Assembly: GCA_023614405.1 (NCBI GenBank)
Contig: JAJUPC010000225.1
Span: 62,001 to 126,000 of the forward strand
Length of the DNA: 64,000 nt
Reading direction: 5' to 3'
DNA from: Avena insularis
Lineage: Eukaryota > Streptophyta > Magnoliopsida > Poales > Poaceae
The notes below the pieces were generated by a model. It made no database searches, was not told the DNA's origin, and saw nothing but the letters and a program-made list of their open reading frames with translations. Made by a program: the position numbers and the translations under genes. Of this stretch, positions 44,319 through 54,418 are shown one piece after another (the first letter of the stretch is position 1; each line of letters starts with the position of its first letter).

Positions 44319-46744
44319 TCTCCCCCCGCTTCAAAACGAGTCGTCCTCGACGAAGTTCCATCATCATATAGGGAGGAAGGTGTGTGCAAGGTCTTGAGTG
44401 GGTATGTTGTGGGATCTCCGGTGTCGTAGCCTTGTTCAAATTGGTCGAAGATCTTGAAGTTGAGCTTGTCATCAAGGTGTGGTTGGAGATCTTGTAGCGT
44501 GTTCCTTTTAGGTGGTAGGTGAGGTTGTGTATCGTGTTGGTGGATCACTCTCGCACCACTCATCTCACAAGGGTCCTTAGCTTGCTTTATCTTGGGCAGC
44601 GACGTCATGTTGGAAGTGATAATTTGGCTTGGCGTCATAGGTTGTAGCACCAATGTCTTGTCTTTCCACTTAAAGGAGTATTGGTTGGAGGTACCATCAT
44701 GTAGTGCACCCTTGTCGTATTGCCATGGTCTTCCAAGGAGCATGTGACACACGGTCATAGGCACGACATCACACTCGACGGTGTCTTGATATGGACCAAT
44801 CTTGAAGGAGACGTTGACCTTGTGTTTGATTTGAATGGTGCCATTGTCATCAAGCCACTTGACATGATAGGGATGAGGGTGCTCCATGTAAGGTAACTTG
44901 AGTTTCTCACAAAGGTCGATGCTCGCAAGGTTGTGACAACTTCCTCCATCAATGATAACTTTTATGGACTTGCCATCAATTCCGGCTCGGGTTTGGAAGA
45001 TGTTGAGGCATTGATCCTCTCTAGGGATGGAGTTGGTCATCAAAACTTGGGCGATGACAAGTGAGGGGCTTGGATCATGTTCACAAAGAAGTGTGTCCTC
45101 ATCTTGCATTGCGGCATCTTTTGCTATAGCGGCTTGGTTCATAGCTTCAAATTCGTCTTCGCTCACAGAATATGTTGCGCCGTTCTCATCCGTTAGCATG
45201 ACTCTTGTGTTGATGCACTCATAAGACTTGTGGCCCTTTCCTCCACACTTGTAGCAAACTACTTGACTTTCCGTTGTTGTGTTGGAATAGGGTGCCATAG
45301 GTGTCTTGGATTGCTTGGAGGAGCTTGTTGTTTGGTTTGTTGGCTTGGAGGGGCTACTCGAGTTGAGTGAAGCAAAGTACGCCCTTTGCTTCTCATAAGC
45401 ATGTTCCTTTTGCAAGTGGCGCTCGGCCTTGGTTGCTTGGTGAAGAAGGTTCACGAGAGTCTTGTAAGGTTGGAAATCGACTATCTTGCGTATTGGGCGG
45501 CTCAAACCGTTGAGGAACCGTGCTATTGTTTGCTCTTCGAGTTCCTTCACATCGGCTCTCATCATAGTCATCTCCATCTCCTTATAGAACTCTTCAATTG
45601 TCTTTGTGCCTTGCTTCAAGTTTTGTAGCTTGTCGAAGAGGTCTTGGCGATAGTGCTCGGGGACAAATCTTGCATACATCACATTCTTCATCTCGGTCCA
45701 AGTGGTAACCGGTGGCTCTTCTTGCTTCTCACGATTGCTTTGGTAGTCTTCCCACCAAACATTGGCGTAGTCCTCAAACTCAAGGGATGCCATTGCCACT
45801 TTCTTCTCTTTGGAAAAGTTGTGGACTCGGAAGATCTTGTCGACTTTGAGCTCCCATTCAAGGTATGCATCGGCATTTTCTTCTCCTTTGAACTTGGGCA
45901 TAACGAACTTGAGCTTCCTAAACTTGCCATCATCACGCTCATGGTGGTTGTTGCGACGTTCTTGGTGCATACTTGCGTCACTTGGAGGGCGTGGCGGCGG
46001 AGGAGGAGGCTCTTGATTGCCTTGAGGTTGTTGTGGGGGGTTTTCTTGATGATGCTCGAAGTCTCTTCTTCGCCGTTGGTCGGCATCATTGACGTTCATA
46101 GCTTGACGGTGTCGGTGGTGGTGTTGTGCATGTCGGTTATTGCGTCGAGCTTGGCGTGCATCCTCATCATCATCACTTGTGTCCCATACCGGTTCTCGAT
46201 TTTGTTGACGTTGCTCGTGGTGGTCATGAGGAGGATGACGACGCCGATCATTATGGTTAGCTTCATCTTGGCGTTCTTGAGGTTGGTGCACGTCGATGAT
46301 TGCTTGGTGTGGTGGTGGACCATGCTCTTGTCGTTGTTGTTGAGGTTGGGGAGCATTTGGGTCCACCGCTTGAGGGCGACGATGACGAGCTTGTGGGTTC
46401 CCATTATGGTGGTGGGGTTCTCCGCGGCGGGAGTGTGACCTTGAAGACTCGCCATGTCGACTTGAGGAGAGCGTGCGGGAGGAAATTGACGAGCTTGAGC
46501 GATGACCGTGTTGGTTGCCAAGGTTGGCAATAGCTTGGTGAAGAGCTTGGAATTGAGCATGGTGCTCCTCTTGACGTTGCCGCTCACGGTACTCAAATTC
46601 TCGAAAAGTATCATCAAGACGGTGCTCAAGTCGCTCAAATTGATTGTTGAATTCTTGTCGTTGCGCCCATAAGTTGTGGCGCGTGGCAAAGGCATCTTGG
46701 TTGTTGAAATTGCTATCTCCACTAGCTCCACTTTCCCTAGACAT
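44108..46744 (-). CDS. G2 gag-protease-tail protein (about 878 aa), intact
   Basis: The ATG at 46744 starts MSRESGASGDSNFNNQDAFA; a few codons upstream are open but have no ATG. Domains: helical N-terminus (20-80), His/Gln/Arg-rich low-complexity region (90-280), gag core (about 285-435: KFVMPKFKGEENADAYLEWE, ANVWWEDYQ, ARFVPEHYRQDLFDKL), zinc knuckle CYKCGGKGHKSYEC (about 500), retropepsin with IIDGGSCHNLAS (about 600) and LLGRPWQYDKGALHDG (about 690). It then reads straight through SSRTTRFEAGG and across the LTR border (44318) for about 70 more codons. RT, RNase H and integrase cores are absent. It should make particles and process them, but must borrow RT and integrase. Confidence 0.9.
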   Translation of the reverse strand: MSRESGASGDSNFNNQDAFATRHNLWAQRQEFNNQFERLEHRLDDTFREFEYRERQRQEEHHAQFQALHQAIANLGNQHGHRSSSSISSRTLSSSRHGESSRSHSRRGEPHHHNGNPQARHRRPQAVDPNAPQPQQQRQEHGPPPHQAIIDVHQPQERQDEANHNDRRRHPPHDHHEQRQQNREPVWDTSDDDEDARQARRNNRHAQHHHRHRQAMNVNDADQRRRRDFEHHQENPPQQPQGNQEPPPPPPRPPSDASMHQERRNNHHERDDGKFRKLKFVMPKFKGEENADAYLEWELKVDKIFRVHNFSKEKKVAMASLEFEDYANVWWEDYQSNREKQEEPPVTTWTEMKNVMYARFVPEHYRQDLFDKLQNLKQGTKTIEEFYKEMEMTMMRADVKELEEQTIARFLNGLSRPIRKIVDFQPYKTLVNLLHQATKAERHLQKEHAYEKQRAYFASLNSSSPSKPTNQTTSSSKQSKTPMAPYSNTTTESQVVCYKCGGKGHKSYECINTRVMLTDENGATYSVSEDEFEAMNQAAIAKDAAMQDEDTLLCEHDPSPSLVIAQVLMTNSIPREDQCLNIFQTRAGIDGKSIKVIIDGGSCHNLASIDLCEKLKLPYMEHPHPYHVKWLDDNGTIQIKHKVNVSFKIGPYQDTVECDVVPMTVCHMLLGRPWQYDKGALHDGTSNQYSFKWKDKTLVLQPMTPSQIITSNMTSLPKIKQAKDPCEMSGARVIHQHDTQPHLPPKRNTLQDLQPHLDDKLNFKIFDQFEQGYDTGDPTTYPLKTLHTPSSLYDDGTSSRTTRFEAGGDVAAQHMAFTIGPHHATSTTPSKVNSFHTPPSFGYHVNGILLETRANAMTMTPRGDDKRSPVIKTTKQEA

Positions 46745-48713
46745 GGTGCACAAACACACTTGATAGATATGGTGAGATTGGTGGAATGGTAATTGCTACC
46801 TTGCCTCACCGGAGTCAACGATTGGAAAGATTGTTGTTGCCGAGAGCAAAGCGAATAGCGGTTACACAAGACACACGCACACAAAGGCCTATGGTGGTAG
46901 GTTAGAAAGGTGGATAGCAAATGGAACAACCAAAAGAAAAGGATATTGTCAAAAGTGGGTAAAATCCAACAAAAACAAAGTCAAAGGGAAAGGTCAAAAA
47001 GGGTGACGAGAACCTACGACTATACACACACGGTGGAGATTAATGTGGCTAGCACGACTATGAAAAATGAGTAAAGAACAAAATTGGACCTAACGAAGTG
47101 ATATGGATCCAGGGGATGATCCTTTAGTTATGTCCCGATCTTTCACAGCGAGTCACCCGGATAGTAATCCTTCCAACAATGCCAATGGACGTCACCTGAA
47201 GAAGAGGAACGAATCCAGCAAGTAACATGATGAAGATCACCACGCCTCAAACCAAAACACGACAATCCTTGATGCACACAAGAACCTCCGCGACAATATC
47301 AATACGATAGATAACACGGCATCGCCGTCCCCGGAGGGATGCTTCACCAAGCAACAAACACGATAGTTTTAGACTAATCAACTCAAATCAAAAGCTAACC
47401 TAATCTAGAGGGCGTTCCCAGGCTTATATGGCCGCCGGAACGTCCGAAAAACGTGAAACAAAACGTGTCCGATACAGTCAGATCCGTCTAGATCTGTTGG
47501 TAACTTTCAGGGCCGGACTTTCCGCCCTAAGTAGGGGCGGATTATCCGCCCCCCGGATTATCCTCCCCTGGGGCGGATTATCCGCCCCCTATACTGAGCC
47601 TCGCGCCTGAAGTCCTTAGCAGAATTCCTGGAGCAGGGCCGGATTATCCGCCCCCTGGGGACGTGTAAGTACTCGTTGGAAAGCTCTCGGAGTGATCTTT
47701 CCAACAAGTGCTTATTTGCTTGATTTGGAATTCGTATGAAGAATCCACATCCGTTTCAATTTCAGGGCTTCTGTCTGTCTGAACTGAACATTCCTTCTTG
47801 ATGATCTTCTCTTGCGCCTTCCTCCCGCTCCTCCCTCGCACATCCTTGCCCATATCACGAAGACTAATGCTCGGTGTCGTGCCAACACTAAGAGAGACCA
47901 TAGCCCGTTCGCGCAAGGTTGAGAAGCAACGGATTTGTACGCTTGCCTTGCCCTTGTTCGCACTCTTGCTTAGAAGCTTTGGACTCTCTTTTTCTATTGG
48001 TATCTTTCTTCTGTTTCTTTTGCTTAGAAGCTTTTTTGCTGTACACTATGGAGTCAATTTTGTTATTGCCTCTATATCATCACTATGCAAGAGCAAGCGC
48101 ACAATGCTTCGGCAAACATAGGAGGGCTACTCTCGATAGGTTAGGTAACACACACAGGAAGAAGGGGGTTAACAATGGTTGTGCAAGTTATACCTTTTGG
48201 TGATGTTGAACTTGCGATCGTTGGTGAAGGGATGGTTCGAGTTCCGCGGTGTCGATGTCGAGCACGAGGTGTTGTTGGCGTTGCGGAAGCTTGTTAGTTG
48301 ATAGACACTCAGGCGAAACACAAACACACAAGGGGAGTTAGTCGAAAAAAGGAAAAGGGGGCAAAAATTTGATCAGGGCCGGAGACTCCGGTGTGTTGGG
48401 GCCGGAGATTCCGGTGTGGTCCGGAGACTCCGGTCTGGTTCCAGCACGACGAACAGCTCGAGTTCATGAGCGGAAATTCGGCCCTTTAACCCTCAAATCC
48501 AGAAAATTTCGACCAAATTGGGCTAGGAAACGCAGGGCAAAGGTAGACCAAATCCAAGGACAAGTTTCTAATGGATCAAAACCACAATCAACTCACCAAA
48601 TCGAGAGATCGATCCAAAAGCAAATTGGGGCTAAATTTTTGGTATTTTCGAATTTATGGTGGATATGGGGGAACGAAATCAAATCCGTGGCAACCAAAAG
48701 CTCTGATACCAGT
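46745..48713 (-). other. G2 5' leader (with D' inserted)
   Basis: Without D' this is about 1.2 kb and colinear with the G1 leader. The primer site reads ACTGGTATCAGAGC (reverse, about 48700-48713), a better Met match than in G1. AG-class sites are at about 48378-48440. The A2-like block with AAAAGGTATAACTTGC lies at about 48184-48198, and the CACACGCACACAAAGGCCTA run at about 46870. Confidence 0.8.
47099..47857 (-). mobile_element. D': solo LTR related to D (759 bp)
   Basis: Bounded by TGATATGG...CCATATCA on the plus strand, with TSD CGAAG (47094-47098; 47858-47862). No internal sequence, so it is a solo LTR. Read in reverse, U3 (tail ORF end, AT-class palindromes at about 47505-47660, CATATAAGCC TATA-like site near 47430) matches D, but the downstream R-U5 (47099-47400) does not align with D, apart from AAAGATCGGGACA near the end. 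It is a separate subfamily or a chimera. Confidence 0.9.
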
Positions 48714-49742
48714 TGATATGGGATCCCTTGTGGGATTGACCCTAGGGTGGCCCGATCTTCACGGATTTGATGCGGGGAGTGAGGGGATACCCGATGAACA
48801 CGATGAACGCAACACAAACGCAAGGTAAAGATACAAACACCATAAACACAACCCGATTCGATTTGCTCCCGTTGGCTCGAACAACCAATCCAATAGAATC
48901 CTCGGCGAGAGACCGTTAGGTAGAATCACCAAAGGAGAGATCGGCAAGCGGATGATAGAATCCAAATCAAAGGAGAGAGTAGCAACCAAGTAGAATCCCA
49001 AGGGGAGAGACCTAGCACTATAGAATCCTTGATGAGGAGAGACCAAACACTTGAGGAGGGTCTTGACGACTTGGAGACGAACAACCGAACTCCAAGGCCT
49101 TGTACAACTCATAGATTAACTATAGAGAGGGGTTCCCATCTAGGGTTAGGCACAAGCCTTCATTCATCATCAACTCTAGGGTTTCAAGGAGGGGGTGGGG
49201 GCTTATATATAGGCCAGCCACGAGCTAGGGGTAAAATAGGCATAGGAAGTTCTGGGCGTTACATGGGCCAGGCCCAACCCGAGGCGCGCAGGCCTGATAC
49301 ACATGGTCCGGAGACTCCGGTATGATGGCCGGAGACTCGGTGCAGACCGAGACTCGGTCAATCTCCGGTGTCGTCTCCGGAGGGGCCTTCTGACTGTCCT
49401 GGGCGCTGGTTTGGGGGTCGGTCTGGAGATGGACCGGAGACTCCGGTGTGGTAGACCGAAGACTCCGGTCTGGACCGGAGACTCCGGCCAAGCTTCAGCA
49501 GCTTCTTGCGTCTCCTCTTCCAGGCCTCTTGCTTGGTGGTCTTGATCACTAGGGTCCTCTTGTCATCTCCTCTTGGTGTCATGGTCATGGTCCTGGTCAT
49601 AGCATTGGCACGTGTCTCAAGTAGGATTCCATTCACATGATAGCCAAAGGAGGGTGGGGTATGGAATGAGTTCACCTTTGAGGGTGTGGTTGATGTAGCA
49701 TGGTGTGGACCAATGGTGAACGCCATGTGTTGGGCTGCAACA
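48714..49742 (-). repeat. G2 5' LTR (1029 bp)
   Basis: It pairs with 43300-44318. Differences concentrate in the palindrome array: two of the first three AG-class sites are reduced to GAGACTCGG-like remnants (about 49330-49350). The rest is close to identical. Confidence 0.93.
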
Positions 49743-49747
49743 GAGGA

Positions 49748-51510
49748 CGAACAAGATCACCGTCGACGTGAAGCACTCGAAGATCCTCCAAGGCGTCATC
49801 ATCGACATGATCGTCCACGTCGGCAACATGATGGTCATGACGAGCCTCCGCCACATCAAGAACAAGAAGAGCAGCCCATTGCGCATGCAGCTCGACGTCC
49901 TCCTCGCCACAGGGCGCAAGACAATGCTCCTCGGCACCACCCACGACAAGAACAAGAGCAAGCTCCCCAAGCTCGTTGTGAGGACCATCAACCTCCTCCT
50001 CGTCCTCAACCGCGCCAACAAAACGAGCAAGCTCCCCAAGCTCGTCGTCAAAACCAAGTTCCACCACCAAACGCGGCACCTCAACAACCGCAAGAGCAAC
50101 GCAACCATCACCAAGCAAGGCATGAGAGCTCGGATGATGATGATGACCGCCAAAATCATGGCAACCGCCGCAACCGGAATCGCAATGGAGAAGAAACTTT
50201 CGGCAAGCTCAAATTCACCATGCCCAAGTTCACCGGTTCCAATGAACCCGAGGAATATCTCGTAGAACTCAAGGTTGACAAGATCTTCCATGCACAACTA
50301 TAGAAATGAGAAGATGATGGCCATGGCATCCCTCGAGTTTGATGAGTATGCCAACCTTTGGTGGGAACAAGTCCAACTCGCTCGCGAAGCAAAAGAAGAG
50401 CCTCCAATCGCAACTTGGCAAGATATGAAGGCTCATATGAGATCCCGCTTTGTTCCTTCACACTACACGCGTGACCTCTTCATCAAGCTTCAAACGCTTA
50501 GTCAAGGGACAAAGACCGTGGAAGAGTACTTCAAGCAAATGGAGCTCAACATGATCCGTGCCAACATTGAAGAGCGAGATGAACAAACAATGGCACGCTT
50601 CCTCAATGGCTTGAACCATCCCATCAAGCGCATCACCGAGTTCCAAAAGTACAACAACATGGTTGAGCTTGTGCACATCGCATCCAAGGCCGAGCGTCAA
50701 GTGCAAGAGGACATCAAGTACAACAAGCCAAAGACGTACTTTACCTACAAGCAAGCATCAACCACTACTCCAACAACACCAAGTGGAAGCTCCTCAAGTA
50801 CCACCAAGCTTCCCTTCAAGCCAACTCTCCCTCAAGGAAAACAGCCCCCAAGTGGCAAAAACACAAGGGATGATCAACCATTCAATGGTGAATGCTACAA
50901 GTGTGGAGGCAAAGGGCACAAGTCGAACGCATGTGGGAACAAGAAAGTTTTGTTCATTCATGACAACGGCGATGAAGAATACTTGAGTGAGGAAGAGTTT
51001 GATGCAAGAGTCAAGGAAGCCATGGCAAGGAAACATTTGGAAGAGGACCAAGAACTTCTTGTGTGTGAGCATGACGCAAGTCCATCGCTTGTGGTCACAA
51101 GGGTCTTGACTACCCACGTCAATGAGAATGAAGACCAACGCTCGAACATCTTCCAAACTCGTGCCGGCATCAATGGGAAGTCCATCAAAGTTGTCATCGA
51201 TGGAGGGAGTTGCCACAACCTTGCAAGCACGGAATTGTGTGAGAAACTCAACCTCACCCTCCATCCGCATAAACACCCCTACCATATCCAATGGCTAAGT
51301 GACCAAGGATCCGTCAAGATCAAGCACACCGTCTCGATGACGTTCTCAATTGGGCACTACAAGGACACGATGGAATGTGACGTGGTCCCAATGACGGTTT
51401 GCCATATGTTGCTCGGAAGGCCGTGGCAATATGACAAGCGTGCTTTGCATGATGGTCACTCAAACACTTATACCTTCAAATGGCTTGATAAAACTTGTGT
51501 GTTGCAATAA
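49748..51510 (+). pseudogene. A2 gag core, zinc knuckle and protease
   Basis: This continues from 43299. A Gln/Arg/His-rich region (49748-50200) leads to GKLKFTMPKFTGSNEPEEYL, then a frame break near 50290-50305. The second frame carries DEYANLWWEQV, ARFLNGLNHPIKRI, zinc knuckle CYKCGGKGHKSNAC (near 50900), protease VVIDGGSCHNLAS (near 51195) and LLGRPWQYDKRALHDG, ending at a TAA at 51508-51510. These align residue for residue with G1/G2 gag-protease and identify A as the parent lineage of G. Confidence 0.9.
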
Positions 51511-54418
51511 CCAATGACTCCTAGCCAAATAATTGCAGACAATGCAAAGGCTTTAGCGAGGGCGCAATACACAAAAACACCTTGTGAGAAGAGTGGTGAG
51601 CGAGAGAACCACACCATAGTGAGTGAGAGCTACAAGCCAAACTCGAGTGGAAAAACTAAGAGTGTTATTCTTGCCACCAAAAGTGAGATGAGAGAAGTGC
51701 GGAACAACCCATCCATCTTGCACTATGTCCTTGTATGCAAGGGACTAGCGCAAGGAACTAACGACTTGACAAATGTTCCTCCTCCTTTGATGGCTATTTT
51801 GCAGGAATTCCACGATGTATTTCCCGAAGAGCTTCCTCATCGACCTCATACCCGGCGCCCCACTCCCAAACTGCGCCGCGTATCGCACGAACCCGGAAGA
51901 GACAAAGGAGAAAGAATGTCAAATCAACCAACTCGTCTCCAAAGGTTTGATCCAAGTAAGCACTAGCCCAAGCGCGGTCCCCGTGATTCTAGTTCCAAAA
52001 ACGGATGATACGTTGCGGTTATGCATGGACTGCCGTCCAATCAATGCTATCACCGTGCGTTATCGACATCCTATACCGCGTCTTGATGACATGCTTGATG
52101 AGTTATGTGGAGCCACTATATTTTCGAAAATTGATCTTCGTAGTGGTTACCACCAAATTTGCATGGCCGAAGGTGATGAGTGGAAAACCGCCTTCAAGAC
52201 CAAGCTTGGTCTCTATGAATGGTTGGTTATGCCTTTTGGCTTATCAAATGCCCCATCTACCTTCATGCGCCTCATGAACCATATTTTGAGATCTCTCATT
52301 GGGAAGAGTGTCGTTGTTTACTTTGATGACATCCTTGTCTATAGCAAGTCACTACAGGAGCATGTTACTCATGTTAAGGAGGTCCTTCAAATCCTTCGTC
52401 ATGAAAAGCTTTATGCTAATCTCCCAAAGTGCACTTTTGAAAAAGACATGCTCATTTTCCTTGGTTTTGTTGTGTCTTCTAATGGCATTGAAGTCGATGT
52501 CTCAAAAGTTAAGGACATTCGAGATTAGCCCATACCGACCAATGTTAGCGAACTTCGTAGTTTTCATGGGTTGGCTGGCTTTTACAGTCACTTTGTGAAA
52601 GACTTTTCTACCATTGCTTGCCCCCTCAACGAATTGACCAAGAAAAATGTCACGTTCGTTTGGGGAAAAGCACAACAAAAGGCTTTTGATGAGCTCAAAA
52701 AGAGGCTCACCGAAGCACCAATTCTTGCATTACCGGATTTCACAAAAACCTTTGAGATTGAATGTGACGCTAGTGGTATTGGCATTGGTGGCGTCCTTAT
52801 GCAAAATGGGCGTCCTATCGCTTACCATAGTGAGAAACTTGATGGCGCACGCCTTGGTTCGCGTTCTTCAAGTGTGGCAACACTATCTTTGGCCCAAAGA
52901 ATTTATCATCCATTCCGACCATGAGTCGTTGAAGTATCTTAAGGGCCAAGCCAATTTGAGTAAAAGGCACGCCAAATGGGTTGAGTTCATGGAGTCTTTT
53001 CCTTACATTGTCAAATACAAGAAGGGCAAAGAAAATGTGGTAGCGAACGCCTTGTCTCGCAAAAACACAAGCCTTCTTACACGAATCGAAGTAAATGTCT
53101 TGGGTCTTGATGACATCAAATCTTTGTACATCTCCGACCCTTTCTTTGGGCCAATTTTTGCAAAATGTTCAATAGACAAAGGGATTGATGATTTCTATTT
53201 GCATAAGGGTTTTCTTTTCAAACAAAAGAAGCTTTGCATTCCGAAATCGTCTCTCCAACTTTTGCTTCTTCAAGAGTCCCATGGTGGAGGCCTTATGGGT
53301 CACTTTGGCCGTGACAAGACATATGACATGCTCTCCACTCACTACTTTTGGCCAAAGATGAAGAGCGACGTGGAGCGCCGCGTCCAACGATGCACTACAT
53401 GTATCCAAGCTAAGTCTAAGCCCAACCCCTTTGATCTTTATATGCCATTGCCTATTCCTCATGCACCTTGGTCGGACATTAGCATGGACTTTGTGTTAGG
53501 CTTGCCTAGATCTAAACATGGACATGACTCTATATTTGTTGTAGTGGATCGCTTTTCAAAAATGGCACATTTCATTCCGTGCCATAAGACCGATGATGCT
53601 TCACATGTAGCAAATTTGTTTTTCAGGGAAATAATTCGGCTACACAGTGTACCAAGAACAATCGTCTCCGACCGCGACGTAAAATTCATGAGCTACTTCT
53701 GGAAGACTCTCATGGCCAAGCTCGGCATCAAGATCCTCTTCTCGTCCGCCTCGCATCCTCAAACCGATGGACAAACCGAGGTCGTCAATCGAAGTCTTGG
53801 CACACTCCTTCGGGTGTTGATAAAGAAGAACCTTAAAGACTGGGAGGAATGTATTCCACACGTCGAGTTCGCCTACAACCACGCCAAGCAATCCACCACC
53901 TTGAGGAGCCCGTTCATGATCGTCTACGGCTTCGAGCCTCTCACCGCGCTCGATATCCTTCCACTACCACTTCATGAACGTACCAATATGGACGTTGTCA
54001 AGCGCGCCCACACAATGAAGAAACTCCATGAAGACACAAGAGCTACGATCGAGCAATAAGTCCTTCGCCAAGCATCAAGACTAAACAAGAACAAGAAAGA
54101 GATGATCTTCGAAGAGGGCGACCTTGTGTGGATACACTTAAGTAAAGACCGCTTCCCCAAGGAGAGCGACTCAAAACTCAAGCCAAGGGGTGATGGACCA
54201 TTCAAAGTGCTCAAGAGGATCAACAACAACGCTTATATCATCGATATCCCAACATCGAAGTATCTTGTGAGCTCGACATTCAATGTCAAGGACCTCTCAC
54301 CCTACCATGGAGAAGATGAAGTTGAGAAGGTTGAAGAGTCGAGGACGACTCTTTCCCAAGGGGGGGAGCTGATGCAGCCCGTCCTACGACCGCTACTACA
54401 TCTACTCCCATAAGCTCC
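51511..54418 (+). pseudogene. A2 RT, RNase H and integrase
   Basis: PR-RT linker (51511-51830) has a frame break before DLIPGAPLPNCAAYRTNP; about 50 bp expected around the break are missing. RT spans about 51835-52528 with [10 protein letters not shown] near 52315; a TAG at 52526 ends the frame. RNase H has [11 protein letters not shown] (about 52760), and a deletion near 52850 removes the segment before [16 protein letters not shown]. The integrase zinc finger (52285-equivalent HFGRDKT, near 53300, to [10 protein letters not shown]), [15 protein letters not shown] and [12 protein letters not shown] are all present, so DDE residues survive. A TAA at 54057 interrupts before [12 protein letters not shown]. 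The end matches A1: [32 protein letters not shown] and a stop inside the LTR (54413). Confidence 0.9.

Larger units (their letters stand above)
43300..49742 (-). mobile_element. G2: non-autonomous gag-protease LTR element, ORF intact
   Basis: LTRs 49742-48714 (5') and 44318-43300 (3'); TSD GAGGA at 43295-43299 and 49743-49747. Same design as G1. The coding frame is open throughout, in contrast to the broken helper-type elements around it. Solo LTR D' is inserted in the leader. Confidence 0.95.

Noticed and set aside
45644..46438. Long plus-strand ORF (264 codons), with a twin at 24885-25679
   Set aside because: It is antisense to G2 and G1 gag; its hydrophobic product reflects the His/Gln-rich gag codons on the other strand.
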